Shown piece by piece: positions 51,501-58,773 of a DNA stretch of 64,000 bases (positions are counted from its first letter, which is position 1; each line of letters begins with the position of its first letter). The stretch comes from JAKZRT01 sp965247915 (lineage in GTDB: Bacteria; Pseudomonadota; Alphaproteobacteria; Rhodobacterales; Rhodobacteraceae). Both the position numbers and the translations under genes were made by a program. Where the stretch lies: contig OZ252048.1 in the NCBI GenBank assembly GCA_965247915.1, forward strand, positions 1,488,001 to 1,552,000. The letters are read 5' to 3'. The notes beneath the pieces were generated by a model. The model was not told the origin of the DNA. It did not search any database and saw only the letters and a program-made list of their open reading frames with translations.

Positions 51501-51774
51501 ACTGGTATCTCGATGAGTCAAGACAGACTCCCGACGAAAGCAAGATTCGGAGCGAGTCGATCAGCGCGCTGTTCTGTTCACCGACCATGGAGCTGGGGGT
51601 GGATATCGGTGGCCTGAGCGTCGTTCACATGCGAAACGCACCGCCCAACGCGGCCAATTACGTGCAGCGCTCAGGCCGGGCGGGCCGAAGCGGCCAGGGA
51701 GCCCTCGTGTTCACCTACTGCTCGGGTTTTTCCGCCCACGACCGTCACTACTTCCAGCATCATGTCAATGAGCG
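48512..51774 (+). pseudogene. large DEAD/DEAH-box (DUF1998/DruE-like) helicase, 3'-truncated
   Basis: An open frame of ~1090 genuine codons. Residues ~85-300 form RecA domain 1: YRHQCEAI (Q motif), VVTSGTGSGKSLTYIG (Walker A), IVYPMNALINSQ (Ia), TNYMMLELLL, VFDELHTYRGRQGADVSMLIRRI (DELH box) and GTSATM. RecA domain 2 is split by a long insert; motifs appear as LSFTDNRQDAALQ (~625) and ELGVDIGGLSVVHMRNAPPNAANYVQRSGRAGRSGQGALVF (~1028-1070). This layout with DELHTY is typical of DUF1998-associated defence helicases such as the Druantia DruE type. After HDRHYFQHH the frame runs for 115 codons antisense through another gene, so the C-terminal third is missing. A tandem duplication lies in front of motif V. 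Translationally coupled to the 30-aa ORF. Confidence 0.75.
51306..51509 (+). repeat. 113-bp tandem duplication inside the helicase gene
   Basis: The segment 51306-51418 is repeated at 51419-51509 with a 20-bp deletion in the second copy (matching blocks 51306-51336 = 51419-51449 and 51358-51416 = 51451-51509). Net gain is 93 bp (31 codons), so the frame is kept. The protein shows LGVDARQDREDRFRADWY twice. Confidence 0.9.
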
Positions 51775-51775
51775 T

Positions 51776-52569
51776 TCAGTTGCCGTCAAGCGCGACAAAT
51801 GCCGGCGAGTATTCAAAGTCGTCCCGCCCGGCCTTGGGCCGGCCCACAACGTCCCAAAGATAAGGTCCGACCGTGACCTCCCGCCTCTGATCTTTTTGCA
51901 AATCGTGGCATGCCGTGCACCTGGCAAGTGCTGCCTCGGCTTCGTCTGCCGCGACCCAGGCCAACAGGCCGGATATGGGCTTTACGGGCGGCGGCGACGC
52001 ACCATTTTCGACCAGCAATGCCGTGAAATCGGTTTCCTGATTGATGCCGGCCATGTGGAGGGGCGTTTCTCTTTCGTTAGCAACCGCGTTAACGTCCGCG
52101 CCTGCGTTAATCAATAACTCTGCAACGCCAAGACGACCCCGCTGGCCGCGAGGTGCAAAGGCGTCAGGCCAAGGCCATCCCGAGCTGTGACATCTGCGCC
52201 GTTGGCGATCAGCAAGGATGTAATGATCGCCGATCCTTTGAGTGCGGCCACATGCAACGGCATTCCAAATGTGGACGACACTGCATTGACGTCGGCGCCA
52301 TTGGCGATGAGAAACTCCACGACTTCCTGGCGATCGGCCAGAATCGCCACATGAAGCGGTGTGCCGTTGCGGCTATTCCGATTGATGTCCCCGCCTCGAT
52401 CCAGAAGCTCGCGGACCTTGTCGACATCGCCCTCTCGCGCTGCGGTGTGTATCGGGGCCGCGTGTGCCGCTGAGATTCCGAACACAAGCAACAGCGCCAG
52501 GATGGTAATAGGCGCGCGCCGCGCTGTGGCCCCTGCGAGGACGGCACTCGGTAATCCGAATTTGCTCAT
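51776..52569 (-). pseudogene. ankyrin-repeat / cytochrome c fusion protein, frameshifted and 3'-truncated
   Basis: Reading from 52569: signal peptide (MSKFGLPSAVLAG ... FGISAAHA), then four or five ankyrin repeats (REGDVDKVRELLDRGGDINRNSRNGTPLHVAIL, DRQEVVEFLIANGADVNAV, TPLHVAALKG, TPLHLAASG). A one-base loss in a C/G run at 52137-52140 breaks the frame; adding one G restores GGRLGVAELLINAGADVNA and a further repeat. A cytochrome c part follows: RCTACHDLQ (heme CxxCH), VGPYLWDVVGRPKA, FEYSPAFVALDG, ending at the junction with the helicase; the axial-Met region is lost. Confidence 0.82.
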
Positions 52570-52687
52570 GGCTCTCCCTCCCCTTGATCCTTGGGATCTC
52601 GGGAAGATCGTACACCTTTCGAGAACAAGCTCGGATAATTTCTTCGCGACACACGCGGCTTGCCTAGCTTATGTTCGCTTACGGTCT

Positions 52688-54222
52688 ATTCTGTTGAAAA
52701 AGTCTTCTTGATTTTAGATCATCTCGCTGATTCAATCTCTGCATTGATGCGGGGGATTGGCGGCGATGTTGGGACCGAAGCAAGAGGCACAGAGCGCGCT
52801 TTTCTATGACTTCTCGATAGAAGACCACGTCCCGCAAGATCATCTGCTGCGGTCGATTGATCGCTTCGTCGATCTGTCCTGCATCCGCCAGCATCTCGCG
52901 CCATTTTACAGCTCAACCGGCCGCCCTTCGATTGATCCTGAGCTGCTGATCCGCATGCTGCTGGTGGGCTACTGCCTGGGCATCCGCTCGGAGCGGAGGC
53001 TGTGCGAGGAAGTGCATCTCAATCTGGCGTATCGCTGGTTTTGCCGCCTGGACCTGACAGATCAGGTGCCTGACCACTCGACATTCTCAAAGAACCGGCA
53101 TGGCCGTTTCCGTGACAGTGACCTGCTGCGTCATCTCTTTGAGACGGTCGTGGCGCGTTGCATTGCCGAGGGGCTGGTCAGTGGCCAGCGCTTTGCGGCG
53201 GATGCCAGTCTCATTGAGGCCGACGCAAATAAACAGAACTCCACCGCCAAAGAAGATTGGGATCACAGCACGATTGACCCCGATGACGCACCTCGTGCGG
53301 TGCGGGAATATCTCGACGTTCTGGATGACGCGGCCTTTGGCGCGGCGACGACCGTTGAACCGAAGTTCACGTCTCACTCCGACCCATCCAGTCAATGGAC
53401 AGCGGCCCGCAAAGGTCCTGCGTTCTTTGCCTATTCAACCAATTATCTGATCGATACTGATCACGGTGTCATCGTGGACGTGGAAGCCACACGATCAATC
53501 CGACAGGCGGAGGTCGGGTCTGTGCGTACAATGCTGGATCGGGTCAAAGAAGGGTTTGGCCTGCATCCAGAGCGCATCATTGCTGACACGGCTTATGGTT
53601 CAGGCCCCATGCTTGGATGGTTGGTGGATCGCGGCATCGCTCCGCATATCCCGGTAATCGACAAAGCTGGCCGAACCGATGGCACCTGGACACGAGCCGA
53701 TTTTGAATGGGACGCTGAGAACGACCAGTACATCTGTCCCGAGGGACAGGCGTTGAAGCAGTTCCGCCGCAACTACTCAGACCCCAAGCGTGGCCCGTCC
53801 GACAAAGGCACTGCCAAGTATCGCGCGCTGAAACTGACTTGCCAAAGTTGCCCGTCCAAGGCGCGCTGCTGTCCCAACATGGATGCCCGATCCATCACCC
53901 GCGAAGAACACGAAGATGCCAGACAAGTTGCCCGAGACATCGCAAAAACCAGGCAATATGAAATCTCGATGAAGCTGCGGAAAAAAGTCGAGATGCTGTT
54001 TGCTCACCTCAAACGCATTCTTGGCCTTGGACGGCTCCGATTACGCGGCCCATGCGGCGCAAACGATGAATTCCTCCTCGCTGCCACCGCCCAGAACCTT
54101 CGGAAACTGGCCAAGATCTTTCCTGCACCGCAGAAACCGCGAACAGCCTGACCAGAAAGGTGTTCGGGCTCACATACAACGGCCACTTTCTGCACCTGCA
54201 ACACGTTGTTTTTCAACAGAAT
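52688..54222 (+). mobile_element. IS1182-family insertion sequence
   Basis: About 1535 bp bounded by 14-bp perfect inverted repeats ATTCTGTTGAAAAA (52688-52701) and its complement (54209-54222). CGGT occurs just outside both ends (52682-52685 and 54223-54226) but offset by two bases on the left, so it is only a possible target duplication. One intact transposase gene. Confidence 0.85.
52766..54151 (+). CDS. IS1182-family transposase
   Basis: A transposase of ~461 residues (frame open from an ATG at 52757, MAAMLGPKQEAQSALFYDFSIEDHVPQDHLLRSIDRFVDL; the MLGPKQ start at 52766 is also used in relatives). DUF772 part: STGRPSIDPELLIRMLLVGYCLGIRSERRLCEEVHLNLAYRWFCRL. DDE part: FAADASLIEADANK (Asp), IADTAYGSGPML (Asp) and EMLFAHLKRILGLGRLRLRG (Glu). 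The Cys-rich insertion LTCQSCPSKARCCPN is typical. Intact. Confidence 0.93.
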   Translation: MLGPKQEAQSALFYDFSIEDHVPQDHLLRSIDRFVDLSCIRQHLAPFYSSTGRPSIDPELLIRMLLVGYCLGIRSERRLCEEVHLNLAYRWFCRLDLTDQVPDHSTFSKNRHGRFRDSDLLRHLFETVVARCIAEGLVSGQRFAADASLIEADANKQNSTAKEDWDHSTIDPDDAPRAVREYLDVLDDAAFGAATTVEPKFTSHSDPSSQWTAARKGPAFFAYSTNYLIDTDHGVIVDVEATRSIRQAEVGSVRTMLDRVKEGFGLHPERIIADTAYGSGPMLGWLVDRGIAPHIPVIDKAGRTDGTWTRADFEWDAENDQYICPEGQALKQFRRNYSDPKRGPSDKGTAKYRALKLTCQSCPSKARCCPNMDARSITREEHEDARQVARDIAKTRQYEISMKLRKKVEMLFAHLKRILGLGRLRLRGPCGANDEFLLAATAQNLRKLAKIFPAPQKPRTA

Positions 54223-54456
54223 CGGTCAGAACCGGTCGTCCAAACTACCCCCTTGAATGCCTGCTATGTCCCGCTGAGCTACCGTCCGACTGCCTGCGCG
54301 ACTGATGTTCAGGTTTCCTGTGGTGGAGCAATGAATGTTCCTGATAGCTCTTGTTCTTCAAGCGGTCCAAACTACGTCTACCAGTCTCCAGCAGGTTTCC
54401 CTGCCAGATCAGCATCTTAACCCAATATCTCACTGTGATAGCCCTCAGCGCATCGC

Positions 54457-56220
54457 CTAAACCATCACCGCCCCGGACGACCCGATGGCCCCCTCTGTCG
54501 AGGCCCCTTCGCCCAGCAGCATCTTGTTGTGCGGCGCGCCCGACGGGATCATCGGGAAACAGTTTTCGTGCTTTTCCACTACACAGTCAAAGATCACCGG
54601 CCCGTCGTGGGCCAGCATCTCCAAAATCGCCGCGTCCAGATCGGCCGGATCCGAACACCTGATCCCCTTGGCCCCGAAGGCCTCGGCCAGCTTGACGAAA
54701 TCGGGCAGGGCTTCGGACCACGAATGACTATAGCGCTCGCCGTGCAGCAATTCCTGCCACTGCCGCACCATACCCAGCCGTTCGTTGTTCAGGATATACT
54801 GCTTGACCGGCAGCCGGTATTGGGCCGCGGTGCCCATTTCCTGCATGTTCATCAGCCACGATGCCTCGCCCGCGACGTTGATAACCAGCGCGTCCGGGTG
54901 CGCCATCTGCACCCCGATCGAGGATGGAAACCCGTACCCCATGGTGCCCAGCCCGCCCGACGTCATCCACCGGTTCGGCTCGTTGAACCCCATGTATTGA
55001 GCGGCCCACATCTGATGCTGGCCGACCTCGGTGCAGATATAGCGGTCGGGGTGATGCTTGGTCAGCGCCTCCAGCCGCTCGACCGCATATTGCGGCTTGA
55101 TGGTCTTTTTCGAGGGCGTGTAATCCAGGCAGCGCACCGATTTCCAGTTGGCGATCTCGGCCCACCATTTGTCCAGCCCTTTGGCGTTGGTCTTCGCCCC
55201 CCGCGCCGTCCATTCGCCCATCAGATCGTCCAGCACTGACCCCACATCGCCGACAATCGGCATATCGACATGGATCACCTTGTTGATCGACGACGGGTCG
55301 ATGTCGATGTGCGCTTTACGCGATTTGGGGCTGAAATCCTGCACCCGCCCGGTGATCCGGTCGTCAAACCGCGCACCGACGCAGATCATCAGATCGCAAT
55401 CGTGCATCGCCAGATTGGCTTCGTAAAGCCCGTGCATCCCCAGCATCCCCAGCCAGTTCTTGGCCGTAGCCGGATAGGCCCCCAGGCCCATCAGCGTCGA
55501 GGTGATGGGAAAGTTGGTGGCCTTGACCAGCGCGCGCAGCGTCTCGCTGGCCCCGGGTCCTGCATTGATGACCCCGCCGCCGGTATAGAAAAGCGGCCGC
55601 GCCGCCTTTTCCATGGCGCGCGCCAGCTCGGCAATCATCGCCGGGTCGCCTTTCGTCTGCGGCTGATAATGCGACGTGCGGGACTTTTCCAGCGCCGTAT
55701 AGGTGCCGCTGGCGAATTGCACGTCCTTGGGGATGTCGACCAGCACCGGGCCGGGGCGACCGGTCATGGACACATGAAAGGCCTCGTGCAACGTGCCGGA
55801 AAGACGGTCGGTTTCCCGCACCAGCCAGTTCATTTTGGTGCAGGGCCGGGTGATGCCGACCGTGTCGGCCTCTTGAAACGCATCGTTGCCGATCATGAAT
55901 GTCGGCACCTGACCGGTCAGCACCACCAGGGGGATCGAATCCATCAGCGCATCGGTCATGCCCGTAACCGCGTTGGTGGCCCCCGGCCCCGAGGTCACCA
56001 GAACCACGCCGGGCCTGCCGGTCGACCGCGCATAACCTTCGGCGGCATGCACCGCGCCCTGCTCGTGGCGCACCAGGATGTGACGGATGTCGTTCTGCTG
56101 GAATATTTCGTCATAGATCGGCAGCACCGCGCCGCCGGGATAGCCGAACACAACATCGACCCCCTGATCCTTCAGCGCCTCAACCACCATCTTGGCGCCG
56201 GTCATCGTTTTCTTCGTCAT
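54457..56220 (-). CDS. ilvB: acetolactate synthase large (catalytic) subunit
   Basis: A 587-residue thiamine-diphosphate enzyme making acetolactate/acetohydroxybutyrate for Val, Leu and Ile. GYPGGAVLPIYDEIF ... RHEQGAVHAAEGYARSTGRPGVVLVTSGPGATN contains the catalytic Glu. FAD/TPP-binding regions follow; the TPP/Mg site reads VAGEASWLMNMQEMG with Glu in place of the usual Asp, as in other rhodobacterial IlvB as far as I recall. C-terminus ENCFPMIPSGAPHNKMLL is canonical. Upstream lies a leader ORF and terminator-like hairpin, suggesting attenuation. The small subunit ilvN is not in the window; only 234 bp lie between this stop and the IS1182 end. Confidence 0.96.
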   Translation of the reverse strand: MTKKTMTGAKMVVEALKDQGVDVVFGYPGGAVLPIYDEIFQQNDIRHILVRHEQGAVHAAEGYARSTGRPGVVLVTSGPGATNAVTGMTDALMDSIPLVVLTGQVPTFMIGNDAFQEADTVGITRPCTKMNWLVRETDRLSGTLHEAFHVSMTGRPGPVLVDIPKDVQFASGTYTALEKSRTSHYQPQTKGDPAMIAELARAMEKAARPLFYTGGGVINAGPGASETLRALVKATNFPITSTLMGLGAYPATAKNWLGMLGMHGLYEANLAMHDCDLMICVGARFDDRITGRVQDFSPKSRKAHIDIDPSSINKVIHVDMPIVGDVGSVLDDLMGEWTARGAKTNAKGLDKWWAEIANWKSVRCLDYTPSKKTIKPQYAVERLEALTKHHPDRYICTEVGQHQMWAAQYMGFNEPNRWMTSGGLGTMGYGFPSSIGVQMAHPDALVINVAGEASWLMNMQEMGTAAQYRLPVKQYILNNERLGMVRQWQELLHGERYSHSWSEALPDFVKLAEAFGAKGIRCSDPADLDAAILEMLAHDGPVIFDCVVEKHENCFPMIPSGAPHNKMLLGEGASTEGAIGSSGAVMV

Positions 56221-56262
56221 CGCCTCACCGCGTTAGATGCGTACCGGGCGGTCGCCCGCCAT

Positions 56263-56293
56263 AAAAAAAGCCCCCGATAGGAATTTCGGGGGC
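56263..56293 (-). terminator. attenuator-type intrinsic terminator upstream of ilvB
   Basis: On the minus strand: stem GCCCCCGA / TCGGGGGC with an AATTCCTA-type loop followed by seven T (56269-56263). It lies 43 bp before the ilvB ATG and 35 bp after a leader ORF stop, the normal geometry of a transcription attenuator. Confidence 0.85.
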
Positions 56294-56327
56294 GGGATGA
56301 ATGACGCTTGGTTTCCTCAGCCGGCCC

Positions 56328-56384
56328 TTATGCGAACCACCACAGCCAGCCCAAGAAAATCAGACACTTTCCATCCCTTCCCAT
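56328..56384 (-). CDS. probable attenuator leader peptide of ilvB (18 aa, Trp/Leu-rich)
   Basis: MGRDGKCLIFLGWLWWFA, from ATG 56384 (or GTG 56390) to TAA at 56328. It has three Leu, one Ile, three Trp and two Phe in its last 11 residues, immediately upstream of the terminator hairpin. Such clustering of control codons is the hallmark of ribosome-mediated attenuation. Trp and Phe codons are unexpected for a branched-chain operon. Confidence 0.6.
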   Translation of the reverse strand: MGRDGKCLIFLGWLWWFA

Positions 56385-56666
56385 TTTCACCGCAGCGACC
56401 CTATGAGCGAGCGTCGGGGCCGTCAACCGGCATTTGGCGGAATATTATGTCGTGTGGCAAGTATTTCTGCACTAATATTTCAAAAACATCTCCGATATTG
56501 AAATTTACCGACATCCCAACCGGTCGATCTGACATTCCCGCCAAATCACTGGCCTGTCACTTTTTTTCGCAAAACTATTCCCAACACCCACAAGGGCGGC
56601 TAGCCTAGGCCCACCATTATTGACCCGCGCGACGGCGGGCACGACAAACGTGAGGGAGGTAACTCA

Positions 56667-57749
56667 ATGGATCGTCGTTCATTTCTAAGAAATTCTGCTC
56701 TTGGCGGCACGGCTGCCGCGGCAACGGCTCTTGCCGCGCCGGCTTATGCGCAGGGCAAGCGGACCCTGACCATGGTAACATCATGGGGCCGGGGACTGGC
56801 TGGTGTTTTCGACGCCGCGCAAAAAGTGGCGGATAACGTAAATGCGATGTCGGACGGGTCGTTGACCATCGAGGTCAAAGCAGCCGGCGAACTTGTGGGG
56901 GCATTCGAGGTTTTCGATGCTGTCACCGCCGGTCAGGCCGACATCTATCATGCGGCCGACTATTACTTCATAAACCAGCATCCGGGTCTGGCGTTTTTCA
57001 CCGGCGTCCCCTTCGGCATGACCGCGACCGAGCTGAACAACTGGTACTACCACGGCAACGGCATGGCGCTGCACGACGAGGTTGGTCAGATCTTCGGGCT
57101 CAAATCCTTCCTGGCCGGTAACACCGGCACCCAGGCGGGTGGCTGGTTCCGCAAGGAAATCAATGGCCCCGAAGACTTCAACGGCCTCAAGTTCCGCATG
57201 CCGGGTCTTGGCGGCAGGGTGCTTGGCAATATGGGCGCAAGCGTTCAGAACCTTCCGGGGTCCGAAGTTTACCAGGCGCTGGCCTCGGGCGCGATCGACG
57301 GCACCGAATGGATCGGTCCCTGGGCCGACGAAAAGGCCGGTTTTCAAGAGATCACCAAGTTCTATTACACCGCCGGTATGCACGAACCGTCGGCCGGATT
57401 GTCGCTTGCGACGAACCGCGATGTGTTCGACGGCCTAGCCCCGAACCATCAGGCGATGATCGAGATCGCGGCGGGTCACGCAAACGTCTGGAACCTCAGC
57501 CAGTACCTGAACAACAACGGTGCGGCGCTGCGGCGTTTGCAGGCCGGTGGTGTGAAAGTGCTGGAATTCCCCGATTCTGTCTGGGATGCGATGTTCGAGG
57601 CGTCCAAGCCGGTCTACGCCGAGTTCATGGGCGATGATCTCTTCAAGAAGATCAACGACGATTACTTTGCCTCCATGGAGGAAAGCTCGGGCTGGCTGAC
57701 CAAATCAATCGGTGCCTACCGCGCCCAGCGCGACCGCGTTCGCGGCTGA
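56667..57749 (+). CDS. TRAP transporter solute-binding protein (DctP family)
   Basis: A 360-residue periplasmic protein with a Tat-type signal MDRRSFLRNSALGGTAAAATALAAPAYAQ (RRSFL). The DctP/TakP fold shows GKRTLTMVTSWGRGL, ...SLTIEVKAAGELVGAFEVFDAVTAGQADIYHAADYYF, FNGLKFRMPGLGGRVLGNMGAS (carboxylate-binding Arg) and ALASGAIDGTEWIGPWADE. This resembles TakP-like 2-oxoacid-binding proteins of the mannitol/chloroaromatic annotation group. GGGAGG precedes the ATG. It heads an operon with both permeases. Confidence 0.9.
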   Translation: MDRRSFLRNSALGGTAAAATALAAPAYAQGKRTLTMVTSWGRGLAGVFDAAQKVADNVNAMSDGSLTIEVKAAGELVGAFEVFDAVTAGQADIYHAADYYFINQHPGLAFFTGVPFGMTATELNNWYYHGNGMALHDEVGQIFGLKSFLAGNTGTQAGGWFRKEINGPEDFNGLKFRMPGLGGRVLGNMGASVQNLPGSEVYQALASGAIDGTEWIGPWADEKAGFQEITKFYYTAGMHEPSAGLSLATNRDVFDGLAPNHQAMIEIAAGHANVWNLSQYLNNNGAALRRLQAGGVKVLEFPDSVWDAMFEASKPVYAEFMGDDLFKKINDDYFASMEESSGWLTKSIGAYRAQRDRVRG

Positions 57750-57841
57750 TCTAGCTCGGACAACGATGCCGTCCCGCCCCGAGCCGCTCGGGGCGGGGCC
57801 GGATCATTAAGGGCAACCGCTGAAGTGGGGGAGGGGGCGAC

Positions 57842-58762
57842 ATGGACGCGCTGATCTGGTTTTTCCAGAGCGTCGGCATGGCCTTCGTGAATATTTTCAA
57901 CGCGGTGACCCATCCGGGCCTCTGGTTGTCCTGGGTCGGCGGTTTCCAGACGCTGGAAGACAAACAGGCATTGATGCGGGTGATCTATTACGGTGCCTCG
58001 TCCGAGCTGTTTTTCGTGGTCTTCGACATCTTTGTCATCGTCACGATTGTTGGCCTATGGCGCAATTCGTTCATGTGGGCCTGCGTGCGTGGCCTGGAAG
58101 GCATCGCCAATTTTGTCGGACGGTTTTTCGCCTGGGCCGGGCTGTTGATGGTCCTGCAACAGATCGTCATCATCTTCACCCAAAGGATTTTCACCCAGGC
58201 CCAAATATCGTTCGGATTTGGATCAGCCTTGACGTTTGATATTAGCTGGTGGGCCGAAGAATTGAAGTTTTACAACGCCTTGATCGTCACGCTTTGTGCA
58301 ACCTACACGTTCGTTCAGGGCGGCCATGTGCGGGTTGATCTGATCTATTCCGCCGTGGGCTTCCGCACCAAGCGGATCATCGACATGTTCGGTTCACTGT
58401 TTTTCATGATGCCCGCCGCGATCCTGACTTATCTCTATGGCTGGTACTTCATGTGGCGGCATCTGGTGGTGCCCAATCCCTCGGCGTCCGACACGCTGGA
58501 GCGTTTGCTGCTGAAGGCGCGGGCGCTGCGCTGGAACGTCGAAACCATCGGGTTCAGCCCCAACGGGTTCAACGCCTACATTCTCTTCAAGGTTCTTCTC
58601 GTGCTCTTCACGGTCATGGTCATGCTTCAGGCCGTCGCGTTCTTTTACCGCTCGTATCTCGAGCGCAAAGAGGGCGAGGCCAGCGAAGGCAAGTTCCTCG
58701 ACAAAGACGTGCTGGGCGATGACGACGCCGAGCTTGTGCATGCCATCGAAGAACACCACTAG
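57842..58762 (+). CDS. TRAP transporter small permease (DctQ-type)
   Basis: A 306-residue membrane protein. The DctQ core (ANFVGRFFAWAGLLMVLQQIVIIFTQRIF ... WWAEELKFYNALIVTLCATYTFVQGGHVRVDLIYSAVGFRTKRIIDMFGSLFFMMPAAILTYLYGWYFMW) shows the W-x-E-E-L and G-x-H-V-R-V-D hallmarks. It is longer than typical small permeases (160-220) because of an N-terminal extension of ~90 residues with two extra hydrophobic segments. Ends 11 bp before the large permease start. Confidence 0.9.
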   Translation: MDALIWFFQSVGMAFVNIFNAVTHPGLWLSWVGGFQTLEDKQALMRVIYYGASSELFFVVFDIFVIVTIVGLWRNSFMWACVRGLEGIANFVGRFFAWAGLLMVLQQIVIIFTQRIFTQAQISFGFGSALTFDISWWAEELKFYNALIVTLCATYTFVQGGHVRVDLIYSAVGFRTKRIIDMFGSLFFMMPAAILTYLYGWYFMWRHLVVPNPSASDTLERLLLKARALRWNVETIGFSPNGFNAYILFKVLLVLFTVMVMLQAVAFFYRSYLERKEGEASEGKFLDKDVLGDDDAELVHAIEEHH

Positions 58763-58773
58763 GGGGCGCGGGT

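Noticed and set aside
51776..52117. C-terminal 115 codons of the helicase frame as a real domain
   Set aside because: They run antisense through the ankyrin-cytochrome c gene, whose motifs are clear on the other strand.
52682..54226. CGGT as a 4-bp target duplication of IS1182
   Set aside because: The left CGGT is two bases away from the inverted-repeat start while the right one is adjacent, so the duplication is not clean.
54223..54330. A tRNA-like stretch on the minus strand (GGTAGCTCAGCGGGACATAGCA) next to the IS1182 end
   Set aside because: The D-arm resembles a tRNA, but no anticodon stem, T-arm or acceptor stem can be paired; at most a decayed remnant.
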